DNA from: CAWUKT01 sp963923035 | GTDB taxonomy: Bacteria; Bacteroidota; Bacteroidia; J057; JADKCL01 | Direction of reading: 5' to 3' | Assembly (NCBI GenBank): GCA_963923035.1 | Contig: CAWUKT010000020.1 | Span: 25,839 to 89,838 of the forward strand | Length of the DNA stretch: 64,000 nt | Part shown: positions 41,998 through 50,739 of the stretch, piece after piece | Layout: the number at the start of each line of letters is the position of its first letter | Position numbering within the stretch: position 1 is the first letter of the stretch | Translations under genes and position numbers: made by a program | Notes under the pieces: generated by a model | What the model was told of the DNA's origin: nothing | Seen by the model: only the letters and a program-made list of their open reading frames with translations | Database searches by the model: none

Positions 41998-42041
41998 GTC
42001 AGGCCGTTAGTGAGGGGAACGAAAATAGTGCAAAACCAATT

Positions 42042-43328
42042 TTATTTATCGACTTCGTATTTTCCTTGCCACTTTTCCGAAATGAATCGGCGAATTTCCT
42101 TCTCCCGGCCTACCGGTTTGGGGTGGTAAAAAGATGTGCCTGAAATCTCTTCGGGCAGGAACTCCTGGTTGCCGGAAGTTCCCTGGAAATCGTGACTGTA
42201 TTTGTAGCCCGAGCCGTAGCCCATGTCCTTCATGAGCTTGGTAGGCGCATTCCGCAAATGGAGCGGCACCGGATAATCCGGATGCGTCTTGGCGTGCTTC
42301 ATGGCCGTATTGATGGCCATGTACGCGGCATTGCTTTTGGGCGAGGTCGCCAGATACGTCGTCGTCTGGGCCAGGATGATCCGCGCCTCCGGCATGCCGA
42401 TCTTGTTCACCGACTCAAAGCAGGCATTCGCCAACAACAACGCATTGGGGTTCGCATTCCCAATGTCTTCCGACGCCGAAATGATCAACCGCCGCGCAAT
42501 GAATTTAACGTCCTCCCCTCCTACCAACATCCGCGCCAACCAATAAATCGCCCCGTTGGGATCGCTGCCCCGGATCGACTTGATATAGGCCGAAATGATG
42601 TCGTAATGCTGTTCCCCATCTTTGTCATACTGCGCAATTCGCTCCTGCGCGATCTTCACCACCCCCTCATTTTCCAGCACCACCGGATCTTCCATCACCT
42701 CCACATAGATTTCCAGCAGGTTCAGGCTCTTCCGCGCATCGCCCCCTGAAATCTTGTACAGGGCGTCCAGCTCCTTCAATTCCACCTTCCGTTCCCGCAG
42801 GACCTCATCCTTCTCAATTGCATAGGTCAGCAATTCGCGGACCTCATCCAGGGACAAGGGCTCCAGGCGATAGACCTGGCTCCGCGACAACAAGGCCGAA
42901 TTCACCTCGAAGGAGGGATTCTCCGTCGTGGCCCCAATCAGGACCACCAACCCTTTTTCCACGGCCCCCAACAGCGAATCCTGCTGCGATTTATTGAAGC
43001 GGTGGATCTCATCGATAAAGAGAATGGTGCCGGGGCGACGCCGGGCAAATTCGAGCACTTCCCGGACATCCTTCACGCCCGAAGAGACGGCGGACAATTG
43101 CCGGAACGGCTTGTCCAGGCTCTGGGCGATGATGCGGGCCAGGGTCGTTTTCCCCACCCCGGGCGGCCCCCAGAAAATCAGGGAGGGCACCCGCTTCCGG
43201 TCGATAGAACGGCGCAGGGGACTGCCTTCGTACAGGATATGGGTCTGGCCAATGTACTGGTCCAGGGTCTGCGGCCGCACCCGTTCGGCCAGGGGGGCCT
43301 TGTGGTTGGGATTGGCAAACAGGTCCAT
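42042..43328 (-). CDS. rarA: Replication-associated recombination protein A (AAA+ ATPase)
   Basis: A 428-residue MgsA/RarA-type AAA+ ATPase acting at stalled replication forks. Opening PLAERVRPQTLDQYIGQTHIL, Walker A GPPGVGKTTL near residue 53, Walker B LFIDEIHRFNKSQQD near 107, sensor GATTENPSFEVNSALLSR, and the C-terminal ISASEDIGNANPNAL and HLRNAPTKLMKDMGYGSGYKYSHD blocks are all present. Length is normal. It starts one base after the stop of the upstream T9SS protein gene, so transcription from the map-rpmB directon may run into it. Confidence 0.95.
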   Translation of the reverse strand: MDLFANPNHKAPLAERVRPQTLDQYIGQTHILYEGSPLRRSIDRKRVPSLIFWGPPGVGKTTLARIIAQSLDKPFRQLSAVSSGVKDVREVLEFARRRPGTILFIDEIHRFNKSQQDSLLGAVEKGLVVLIGATTENPSFEVNSALLSRSQVYRLEPLSLDEVRELLTYAIEKDEVLRERKVELKELDALYKISGGDARKSLNLLEIYVEVMEDPVVLENEGVVKIAQERIAQYDKDGEQHYDIISAYIKSIRGSDPNGAIYWLARMLVGGEDVKFIARRLIISASEDIGNANPNALLLANACFESVNKIGMPEARIILAQTTTYLATSPKSNAAYMAINTAMKHAKTHPDYPVPLHLRNAPTKLMKDMGYGSGYKYSHDFQGTSGNQEFLPEEISGTSFYHPKPVGREKEIRRFISEKWQGKYEVDK

Positions 43329-43329
43329 G

Positions 43330-44595
43330 TCAGTTCAATTGGATTTTTCGGGTCAGAGATTCCCCCTTGGAATTGGTGACGACCATGAGGTACAGACCCG
43401 CGTTCAACTCCGCGACGTTCAGCTCATGGACGAATCCGGTTTGAGCCAGGGCTGTCGATTGGCGGACCAGGCGGCCCTGCAGGTCATACAGGCCCAAGCT
43501 GAAGTTTTGGACGCCCTGCACATCGTCGAACCGGATTTGGAGCCGGCCTTCGGTCACCGGGTTCGGGAAGGCCGTCAGTTGGAAGTCCTGGCTGCGGCCG
43601 GGCAGAACCGAGACCGGGTCGCCAATGGGCACCTGGACGCAGAGGGTATCGTTGGAGGTGAAGCCATCGGCCTGGCCATTGGGCTGCTGGGTCCAGGCGC
43701 AGAGGGTATAGAAGGCGGGCAGGCTATCAAAGGCGAAGGAGTCGGGGTGGACAAAGGCGCTGACGAGGTTGGGCGCCTGGGCAATGGTGTCCAGGGTGGT
43801 GCAATTGATGGTGCCGCCATCAATCTGCCAGCAGACCTCGAACGAGGTCAGGGCTTCCGAGCCGAAGTTCCCAACGAAGAATTGGAACTTGGAGGTGTCC
43901 CCGAGCTGGGGGCTGCCGAAGTTGATTTGCGTAATGCCCGCGTCCACCTGGGCGGCATTGGTCAGCTTGACATCGTCCAGGGCCAGGACAAACTTGTCGT
44001 TGGAAATCTGGCGGAAGGCGAGGTAAACCGTATCATTCACGTAGTTGGAGAGGTAAATGGCGCGGGTGGCCGGGAATACGGATTCTTCGGCGAAAACCGT
44101 ATCGAGAACCTCGGTAAAGTCCGTGGTGGCCGTACCGGTCGTCGACAACAGCACTTCGTAGTCTTCTTTGAATGAGACATCCTGTGAATAGGCGGTCCAG
44201 CTCAGGCAGGGATTGTTGCCGGTTGCAACCAGCGGGGTGATCAACCAGTCTTCGGAAGCTCCCACCGGGTTGTAAAAGGACGACGAAACTGCGACCTGGT
44301 TGTTGGCGTCCCGGTAATCGGTCCGCACCTGCCAGCCGGGATTCAACCCCGTGGTGGAATCCGGCGTGTTGCCGTCGATATCCAGGATGGTCCAGGTACC
44401 GGGAATCCCCGATTCAAAGTCCTCCACAAACAGTTCCGTGCCACCGCAGGGCAAGTTGACCACTTCGGATTGGGTCTTGGCTGTCGGCGCAGAAGAACCG
44501 GGCCGATGAGTGGCCTGGCCCCAACTCATTTGCCCCCCCAACAGGGCCAGAACGATCAAGAAGCTGCGTTGCAAAACGGTTGCGTTCAAATTCAT
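43330..44595 (-). CDS. Secreted choice-of-anchor/MAM-like protein with T9SS sorting domain
   Basis: A 421-residue exported protein. Signal peptide ends near SWGQA (residue ~27). Residues ~55-220 form a choice-of-anchor J/cleaved-adhesin-like lectin-fold domain (ELFVEDFESGIPGTWTILD, GASEDWLITP, LALDDVKL), ~225-310 a CARDB-like domain, and the tail from AFPNPVTEGRLQIRF to RKIQLN is a T9SS type A sorting domain. It should be surface-attached; no catalytic motif is visible. Lies between a degenerate M24 protein and rarA in a five-gene minus-strand run. Confidence 0.88.
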   Translation of the reverse strand: MNLNATVLQRSFLIVLALLGGQMSWGQATHRPGSSAPTAKTQSEVVNLPCGGTELFVEDFESGIPGTWTILDIDGNTPDSTTGLNPGWQVRTDYRDANNQVAVSSSFYNPVGASEDWLITPLVATGNNPCLSWTAYSQDVSFKEDYEVLLSTTGTATTDFTEVLDTVFAEESVFPATRAIYLSNYVNDTVYLAFRQISNDKFVLALDDVKLTNAAQVDAGITQINFGSPQLGDTSKFQFFVGNFGSEALTSFEVCWQIDGGTINCTTLDTIAQAPNLVSAFVHPDSFAFDSLPAFYTLCAWTQQPNGQADGFTSNDTLCVQVPIGDPVSVLPGRSQDFQLTAFPNPVTEGRLQIRFDDVQGVQNFSLGLYDLQGRLVRQSTALAQTGFVHELNVAELNAGLYLMVVTNSKGESLTRKIQLN

Positions 44596-44622
44596 GCTGT
44601 TAAATTAGCTGATTTTTTCGGT

Positions 44623-46194
44623 TCATTCTCCCGTCCCCACCATCTGCTCTACCTCAGTCCGCCCCAAGGGCAAGGATCGGGTCAGGATCTCCACACTCCC
44701 ATTCCCTACAATGACTACATCCTTCAAACGAACAGACCGGCCCTGATATTCTCTTTTGAACTTGCGATTTTCGGGGATGGACACCAGCGTCTCGACTTCG
44801 AACGCCATGCCCGCCGCCATCTTCTCCGGATTGTCGAATTCGTACAGGTCAATCCCAATCGGAAAGACCGATACAAAGGCGTATTCATCCCGCCAACTCC
44901 GGCGGCTTCCGGACTCCAATACGGTCGCGTCGAGGGCCTTCATGAGGGCCTCCCGCCGCTGGGTGCACCACTGCGTGGGTGCGGTCCCGGCTTTGCAGCC
45001 CTGCAGTACCGCCCGGTGAGCGGCTTCCGCGGCATCGTACAAACGGCCGTCCTGACCTCCAAAGCCACCCTTGACCGGAAAGGTTCGGGCAATATGGGCC
45101 GAATAATCGTCTTTGCGGACCACCGCGTCCAGTATGACCACCCCGGTTTCCGGCAATTGGCCGGAAGATTGGGCGTAGAGATAGCGACCGCCCGTGGGCG
45201 TCGCGATCACCTGCGTGCTCCGGCCGGGCCGGGCGCCATTCTTCGCCATCTGGTAATCGATCTCGCCCGCAATCCGCAACTCAGGCACCCCCGGTGCAAT
45301 CAATTGCGCTCCCGCCTTCAAAGCCGTAGCGGCCAACTTCGAAGCCGAGCGCATTTTTTCTTGTTCTCCCGACGACTTCTTTTCCCTCAACCGCTGCATG
45401 ATGTTCACCAGGCCTTCAAAATCAAATTTGATCTGGCGGACGTCATTCTGGAGCGACTTCAACTCGACGGGGGTCCGCACCTTCAGAAAGCGCTTGAGCA
45501 GCGGATCGGGCGCCTGGCCATAGTAGCCGAGCCATGCGTCCAATTGGCGCTGGTCCGCCGCGAGGCGGGAGGTATCGGAGCGGAGAATGGTGGTATAGTG
45601 CTGGATGACTTCCGGCTGGGCCTGGAAATTGGGGGCGAGGATGCGGAAAAAGACCTGGACCGGCGGTTGGAACTGGTAGTTCTGGCGGTAAATGGCAAAA
45701 TCGCCCGGGTCGACCGGGCGGGTCAGGATGCGTTCTGTCATGTCCGCATCCAGGACTTCCAGGCAGAATTTCTGCCATTGGGCCACTGAGCGCACCACCA
45801 ATTCATCTGTCACCCGCCCAAACTGCTCCTTGAAGTCGTAGCCCATCGTATTCAGCGGCAATTGCTTGTCGTCGGGCACAAACAGGATCTCCGAAGCCGG
45901 CCCTTCCTTCAGGGAAATGGGATCGGGGAAAATGACGAGGACTGAGTTGGGGAGGTGGAGGTCGGTGAGGTAAAGAAAGTCGGGGGCGGGGGTAAAGGGC
46001 TGGGGAACGGGAGAATCAAGTCCCGAAGCCCGCAAACGGCCCGAAAAGATGACCGCGGCGGTATTGGAGGAAAGCCGGGCCCCGACCTGGGCCCGGCGTT
46101 GTTGTAAAAGCTGCGAGCCCAAACCGTCGGCTTCGACAGGTTGGACTCGAAGAAAGAATGTGATCAACAGAACTCCGAACAGGAATTGCTTCAT
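44623..46194 (-). CDS. Exported aminopeptidase P-like (M24) protein with degenerate metal site
   Basis: A 523-residue exported protein: signal peptide to about residue 22, creatinase-type N-terminal domain (about 25-235) and a pita-bread M24 domain (about 245-515). M24 metal ligands in aminopeptidase P are Asp, Asp, His, Glu, Glu. Here the first Asp is present (LDAVV, Asp356), the second corresponds to His367 in SAHIARTF, the HHxGH region reads FVSVFPIGIDLYEFD without the His, the first Glu is kept (FEVET) and the last is Lys in VRLKDVV. Loss of three ligands suggests a pseudoenzyme or altered metal chemistry. It follows rpmB by 10 bp. Confidence 0.78.
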   Translation of the reverse strand: MKQFLFGVLLITFFLRVQPVEADGLGSQLLQQRRAQVGARLSSNTAAVIFSGRLRASGLDSPVPQPFTPAPDFLYLTDLHLPNSVLVIFPDPISLKEGPASEILFVPDDKQLPLNTMGYDFKEQFGRVTDELVVRSVAQWQKFCLEVLDADMTERILTRPVDPGDFAIYRQNYQFQPPVQVFFRILAPNFQAQPEVIQHYTTILRSDTSRLAADQRQLDAWLGYYGQAPDPLLKRFLKVRTPVELKSLQNDVRQIKFDFEGLVNIMQRLREKKSSGEQEKMRSASKLAATALKAGAQLIAPGVPELRIAGEIDYQMAKNGARPGRSTQVIATPTGGRYLYAQSSGQLPETGVVILDAVVRKDDYSAHIARTFPVKGGFGGQDGRLYDAAEAAHRAVLQGCKAGTAPTQWCTQRREALMKALDATVLESGSRRSWRDEYAFVSVFPIGIDLYEFDNPEKMAAGMAFEVETLVSIPENRKFKREYQGRSVRLKDVVIVGNGSVEILTRSLPLGRTEVEQMVGTGE

Positions 46195-46203
46195 TCCCGT
46201 TCC

Positions 46204-46443
46204 TCAATAGACAATACCTTTGGTGTCTTTGAGGTCCTTCAGCACTTTGGAAATGCCGACTTTGTTGATCGTGCGGAGGGCGGAAGTAGAAACTTTCAGC
46301 GTGATCCAGCGGTCTTCTTCAGGAATGTAGAAGCGCTTCTTCTGAAGGTTCGGATGAAACTTCCGACGGGTCTTATTATGTGCGTGGGAAACGTTGTTTC
46401 CTGAGATGGTTCTTTTTCCGGTAATGTCGCAAACTCGTGCCAT
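46204..46443 (-). CDS. rpmB: 50S ribosomal protein L28
   Basis: A 79-residue ribosomal protein: MARVCDITGKRTISGNNVSHAHNKTRR with the GKR and SHSN/SHAHN-type segment of L28, then FHPNLQKKRFYIPEEDRWITLKVS and RTINKVGI. It belongs to the large subunit. In many Bacteroidota rpmB is followed by rpmG (L33) and a small DUF4295 gene; here the next gene is the M24 protein 10 bp on, and no L33 ORF is seen nearby. Confidence 0.96.
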   Translation of the reverse strand: MARVCDITGKRTISGNNVSHAHNKTRRKFHPNLQKKRFYIPEEDRWITLKVSTSALRTINKVGISKVLKDLKDTKGIVY

Positions 46444-46477
46444 GTCTTTTCCTATCTTACGATTTCAAAAAGGAATG

Positions 46478-46485
46478 CAAATATG
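46478..46485 (-). promoter_or_regulatory. Candidate promoter box upstream of rpmB
   Basis: On the minus strand CATATTTG, one mismatch from TAnnTTTG, lies about 35 bp before the rpmB start, with a TTG about 20 bp further upstream as a possible -33 element. The position is right for a strongly expressed ribosomal gene. Confidence 0.4.
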
Positions 46486-46543
46486 GGGAGCTTTGAGGGG
46501 AAATGCAAGACTGCCAAAGAGATTGTCACGCATTTCGGCTCGC

Positions 46544-47308
46544 TCAGTCAAAAATCCCATTGTTCAGGGTCAAAATCTCAGGAGCTTTGTCCGTAATCAA
46601 CAGCGTATGCTCGTGTTGGGCCACAAAACTCCCGTCGTCGGCCTTCAAGGTCCAGCCGTCTTCGATCTCCCGCACGATGCGGGCGCCGCTGGAAATGAAG
46701 GTCTCGACCGCGACCACCATGCCCTTGCGGAACCGCCGCTTCTCTTCCTTCTCGGCATAGTTGTAAATATAGCGGGGCTCCTCGTGGAGGGTCTTGCCGA
46801 TGCCGTGGCCCGTCAAGTTCCGCAGGGTGGTATAGCCCTTCCGCTTGGCCTGTTTCTCAATGAACGCGCCGAGGTCGCCGATCCGGACCCCGCCCTTGAT
46901 CTTCGAGATCGCCTTTTGCAGGATCTCCCGCGAGGCTTCCACCAGCGGGCTCAGACCCTGGAGGTCTTCCCCGAGGATGAAAGAGCCGCCGTTGTCGCCG
47001 AAATAACCGTCTAAGACGGCCGAGACGTCAATGTTGACCATGTCGCCTTCCTGGAGGATCAGCTTGTCGGAGGGCACGCCGTGGGCCGCCGCATCGTTGA
47101 TGCTGATGCAGGTCCAACCCGGGAAATCGTATTCCCGGATCGGGGCGGACTCCGCCCCGTACGATTGCAGGATTTCGGCCCCGAAATCGTCCAGTTCCTT
47201 GGTGCTCATGCCCACCTTGGCATGCTCCCGCATCCGCTTGAGGGTCTCCCCTACCACGGAAGCGACCTTTTTCATCCCTTGCAGATCTGCTTCTGCTTCA
47301 ATGATCAT
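46544..47308 (-). CDS. map: Type I methionine aminopeptidase
   Basis: A 254-residue MetAP from ATG 47308 (in-frame extension upstream to 47398 has no family residues). It removes the initiator Met cotranslationally. Metal ligands of the pita-bread fold are all visible: Asp in NIDVSAVLDGYFGD (two Asp), His in LTGHGIGKTLHEEP, Glu in AVETFI and Glu in AQHEHTLLI. The HGVPSD and INDAAAHGVP segment is typical. Contrast this intact M24 site with the degenerate paralogue two genes downstream. Confidence 0.96.
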   Translation of the reverse strand: MIIEAEADLQGMKKVASVVGETLKRMREHAKVGMSTKELDDFGAEILQSYGAESAPIREYDFPGWTCISINDAAAHGVPSDKLILQEGDMVNIDVSAVLDGYFGDNGGSFILGEDLQGLSPLVEASREILQKAISKIKGGVRIGDLGAFIEKQAKRKGYTTLRNLTGHGIGKTLHEEPRYIYNYAEKEEKRRFRKGMVVAVETFISSGARIVREIEDGWTLKADDGSFVAQHEHTLLITDKAPEILTLNNGIFD

Positions 47309-47445
47309 AATCCCTTCATTAATTGTTCCGGCTGCAAAATTAACGGGAAAACCCCACCTTCCAAAACCCCAAAATGCTCCCAGACGGCACCCTCCCATTC
47401 CTATTCTTCCCCGCTTTTTACTATTTTCCCCTAAATACCCAACCT

Positions 47446-48936
47446 ATGCGATCCTTTCGACTCTTTTTTCTCTTTTTGTTTTGTCTTCCCTTACTCCCCC
47501 TCCACGCCCAAGACTGTGAAGATTGTGAGTATATCAGCATGCGTTTCGACAGCGTGGAAGTACAGACCGTCAAGTTCGGGGAGGGAGAAAATGCCGATGG
47601 GAACATGCAGGAATTGTTCATGGACATCTACACGCCCTACGGCGATACGTCCTCCCTGCGGCCGGTGCTGATCTTTGCCTTTGGGGGCGGGTTCATCCAG
47701 GGCAGCCGGAACGAAAGTTACGTCAAGCTCGTCTGCGAACGCTACGCGAAAGCGGGATATGTGACTGCCGGGATCGATTACCGCATTGGGTTTGATCCGC
47801 TGGGCGTCTTGCTCGGTCCCAACCGGGAGCTGATGCGGACCTTTTTCCGGGCCATGCAGGACATGCGGGGCTCGATCCAATGGTTCCGGGCCCACGCCGA
47901 CATCATGGGCAATACCCTGCGGATCGACACCAACAATATCATCAGTGGCGGTGCGTCGGCCGGTGGAATCGCCGCTTGCATGGTCGCCTACTGCGACAAG
48001 TCCACCGAGTTCGGTGAGATTGGAGATACCTCCGCCATCGCCGGTCTGGGCGGTTTCTACGCCTCCTCGGGCCTGTATCCCAGCTACTCCTGGGAGAGCG
48101 CCGGGATCGTCAACATCGCCGGGGCCATCGTGAACACCGATTGGATCGAAGCGGGTGACCCGCCCATCTTCAACGCCCATGGCGACCAGGACATCACGGT
48201 TCCCTACGAAGGCGGGAACTTTGGCATTGGGCCGATCTCCATCGGCCTGGAAGGCAGCTTCAGCATCGACAAGGCCGCCAATGCCGCCGGGGTATGCAGC
48301 TACCTCTATACCATTGTAGGGGACGACCACCCCTCCGGCAATGAATCCGATGAATACTACGAGAACATCTTTGTGCGGAGCCTCCCCCGGGCCCAGGCGC
48401 TCGTGCGGGGCCAGGAATTCTGTTGCAACCACTCGGTGGAGATCGAAGAGGATTTGGGAATCTTAACGCCCCCTGAAACGCCCATCGCATTGGAAGCCCA
48501 ATTGACAGGGACCAGCAATCCGCAAATCCAGTGGTGCGAGGTCACCTGCGACCAGAACCAAACCAACGGCACTCAGTTCCTCACCTCTGCCTATACCGAT
48601 ATTCCCCGCTACTTTATGGTGACCGTTACCGAAGGCAATTGCGTCGCCACCGATTTCTACGCGGTTGCGGCTGAGCCAGTGGGACGTCTGGAACCAACGG
48701 CCGAGAGCCGCATCCAGATGTATCCGGTCCCGGCATCAAATGTCCTGAACATCGATTTTCAGGATGCCCAATTGGGAGACGTAGAAGTAAGGATTGTAAA
48801 CGTGGCGGGGAAAATCGTGTGGGAAAATACGATCAAGGGAAATGGAATTCAGCAGTTGGAATTGGGAGTATGGCCGCGGGGAATGTATTTGCTGGAAGTA
48901 GAAGGACTGGGACAACGGCGTTTCCTCAAAGAATAA
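47446..48936 (+). CDS. Secreted carboxylesterase-like alpha/beta hydrolase with T9SS sorting domain
   Basis: A 496-residue exported protein from ATG 47446. Signal peptide ends at LHAQD (~22). Residues ~50-330 are an alpha/beta hydrolase of the carboxylesterase/acetylxylan-esterase type: FAFGGGFIQGSRNE oxyanion region, nucleophile elbow GGASAGGIAA, the Asp in NAHGDQDITVPYEGG and a His in VGDDHPSG. After a linker with paired Cys the tail from MYPVPASNVLNIDF to RRFLKE is a T9SS type A sorting domain. It likely cleaves esters of extracellular polysaccharides or peptides at the cell surface. Its stop codon directly abuts that of the convergent glycosyltransferase gene. Confidence 0.87.
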   Translation: MRSFRLFFLFLFCLPLLPLHAQDCEDCEYISMRFDSVEVQTVKFGEGENADGNMQELFMDIYTPYGDTSSLRPVLIFAFGGGFIQGSRNESYVKLVCERYAKAGYVTAGIDYRIGFDPLGVLLGPNRELMRTFFRAMQDMRGSIQWFRAHADIMGNTLRIDTNNIISGGASAGGIAACMVAYCDKSTEFGEIGDTSAIAGLGGFYASSGLYPSYSWESAGIVNIAGAIVNTDWIEAGDPPIFNAHGDQDITVPYEGGNFGIGPISIGLEGSFSIDKAANAAGVCSYLYTIVGDDHPSGNESDEYYENIFVRSLPRAQALVRGQEFCCNHSVEIEEDLGILTPPETPIALEAQLTGTSNPQIQWCEVTCDQNQTNGTQFLTSAYTDIPRYFMVTVTEGNCVATDFYAVAAEPVGRLEPTAESRIQMYPVPASNVLNIDFQDAQLGDVEVRIVNVAGKIVWENTIKGNGIQQLELGVWPRGMYLLEVEGLGQRRFLKE

Positions 48937-50739
48937 TCAAAATCGGCTTTGGACCCACCGCCGTTCTTCCGCCTGCCAGCGGATGACGGGCGGATACTGC
49001 TCCAATTCGGCGTGGACCCAGCGGTAATGGCCGTCTTCGAGGAAAACGGGCCGGAACCAACAGCTGAGCCATTGGCCGATGAAGGTGCGCCGGGCCCTCA
49101 AGGGCCAGCGGGCGGCTTCCCGAAGGGGCAAATTCCAGGCGCGATCACTTTGGTACCCCACCCAATCCACCGGAATCGGCAAGGCCGCCTGAAAAGCCGC
49201 GGCCAGGACAGCGTCCCAACTCCCGGTTTCCACCTCCAGCTTCCGCCAGAAGGGCCGCTTCCACCACAGGGCACCCGGCCCCAATTGGTGGGTCAGGTCG
49301 TCCGCATGGCTGCGGGCAAACCGGTCCCGCGTCCAACGGAAGTGGGGCAATGACTGCCCCGCCCTTCGCAACAGGAACCAATCCACAAATGGATTGTCCT
49401 CGGCGAGCTGCGCAAACTGCGCCGCAAAATCCGCCAACAGGGTATCCCCTGGCTGCAACCAGCCGACGTAGTCGGCATTGGATTCGCGGAACGCCTCCAC
49501 GAGGACCTCGAGGAAGGACTGGCGGCCCGGCCAGGGGCGCCACGTGACCTGGGGCCGGAAGGTTTCCGGCACCTCTCCAATGACCACCACGCGCATCTCT
49601 TCGGGAACCGAAGCCAGGCTTTGTTCCGCGGCCCCACTCCATTTTTCCACCACCATCACCACCTCAAGGCTCACTTCTCCCCGCTCCTTTTCTTCCAACG
49701 GCGCCCAATCCTGTATCGTTTCTGTTTCCACCCAACTCAGCTCCTTCCCCTCCACGCCCAAGACCAAATTCATTTCCTGCGGCACCAATTCTCCTCCCCA
49801 TTGCACCTCTGCCTCCACCGACTTCCGGGTCAAGACAAAGGCATTGGAAATGGCTTTCCGCTCCTTTTGCCCGTACAAATCCACTCCAACATCGCCCTCG
49901 GGAAGCCCCGGAACCAATTTGCGCAAGCAGTCCGGCTCCATCTCAAACCAGGCGTCGTAGACCGCTGGACTTTCTTCCAGGGAAGTAAAATTCCACTCCC
50001 GGCCACCGGGCAGCAAAGGACTCTGGTGGATGCCACGTTCGACAGTATGGGTGCCCGGCTCCCCGAAATGGGTCGACAGGCTATAACGCGGATACAGAAA
50101 ATAGCGGTCCGTGGCGATGACGTAGGCAATGAACAGCCGTTTCCACGAATCGCCTTCCCAAGTTTGCACGTAATTGGGCAGATGGGCTTCCGCATCCGAT
50201 TCATTCTTTTCCAACCATTCCACAAAACCCTCCCACTGCGTCGCCGTCCAGGCCTGTCCCCAGCTGGAGGGCCATTGGAGATAATAGTTATCGGTATCGT
50301 CGGGCCAAGGATAAAAGGGCGCGTGGTTGTGCTCGGTCTTTTGGTAGTGGTAGAGGGAAATGCCAGCAAGGCGAGGGTGAGCGGAGGAAAATTGAAGGGC
50401 CTGGACCGCGTAATCGTAGAAATGGGGCGCCACCATGAGGTCGTCCTCCATGACGATTACCGCGCCGTATTTCCGGGCCAATCCGCCGCAATACAGTAAA
50501 TGCCTGCGCAATCCCAGCCGTTCGGGGTGAACTTCCACGACCTTTTCCCCCTCCCATTCAAATTCTTCGGCCACCTTCTGGGTTTCGGGGTCCTGAGACG
50601 GGTCGAGGGAAATGTGGAGACGGACAGAAGCGGGGAAATGGGCCTGGTTCAGATTGAGGAGCAATCGGCGGAGGCTATCGGGACGGTTGAATGCCGGGAT
50701 GACCAGGGTGGGTTGGATATGGCCCTTGGGGTCAGCCAC
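48937..50739 (-). CDS. Family 2-type glycosyltransferase with C-terminal extension
   Basis: About 600 residues, starting at GTG 50739, which overlaps the 3' end of the nucleotide-sugar dehydrogenase by 8 bp (a TTG at 50766 is the other option; there is no ATG). The N-terminal ~250 residues form a GT-A domain: TLVIPAFNRPDSLRRLLLNL, LHISLDPSQD, RLGLRRHLLYCGG and VIVMEDDL with the DxD-like EDD near residue 113-115, followed by WPSSWGQAW acceptor region. The C-terminal ~200 residues may be a second, degenerate GT-A-like domain (ADYVGWLQPGDTLLADFA). It should add a sugar to a surface glycan. Confidence 0.8.
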   Translation of the reverse strand: MADPKGHIQPTLVIPAFNRPDSLRRLLLNLNQAHFPASVRLHISLDPSQDPETQKVAEEFEWEGEKVVEVHPERLGLRRHLLYCGGLARKYGAVIVMEDDLMVAPHFYDYAVQALQFSSAHPRLAGISLYHYQKTEHNHAPFYPWPDDTDNYYLQWPSSWGQAWTATQWEGFVEWLEKNESDAEAHLPNYVQTWEGDSWKRLFIAYVIATDRYFLYPRYSLSTHFGEPGTHTVERGIHQSPLLPGGREWNFTSLEESPAVYDAWFEMEPDCLRKLVPGLPEGDVGVDLYGQKERKAISNAFVLTRKSVEAEVQWGGELVPQEMNLVLGVEGKELSWVETETIQDWAPLEEKERGEVSLEVVMVVEKWSGAAEQSLASVPEEMRVVVIGEVPETFRPQVTWRPWPGRQSFLEVLVEAFRESNADYVGWLQPGDTLLADFAAQFAQLAEDNPFVDWFLLRRAGQSLPHFRWTRDRFARSHADDLTHQLGPGALWWKRPFWRKLEVETGSWDAVLAAAFQAALPIPVDWVGYQSDRAWNLPLREAARWPLRARRTFIGQWLSCWFRPVFLEDGHYRWVHAELEQYPPVIRWQAEERRWVQSRF

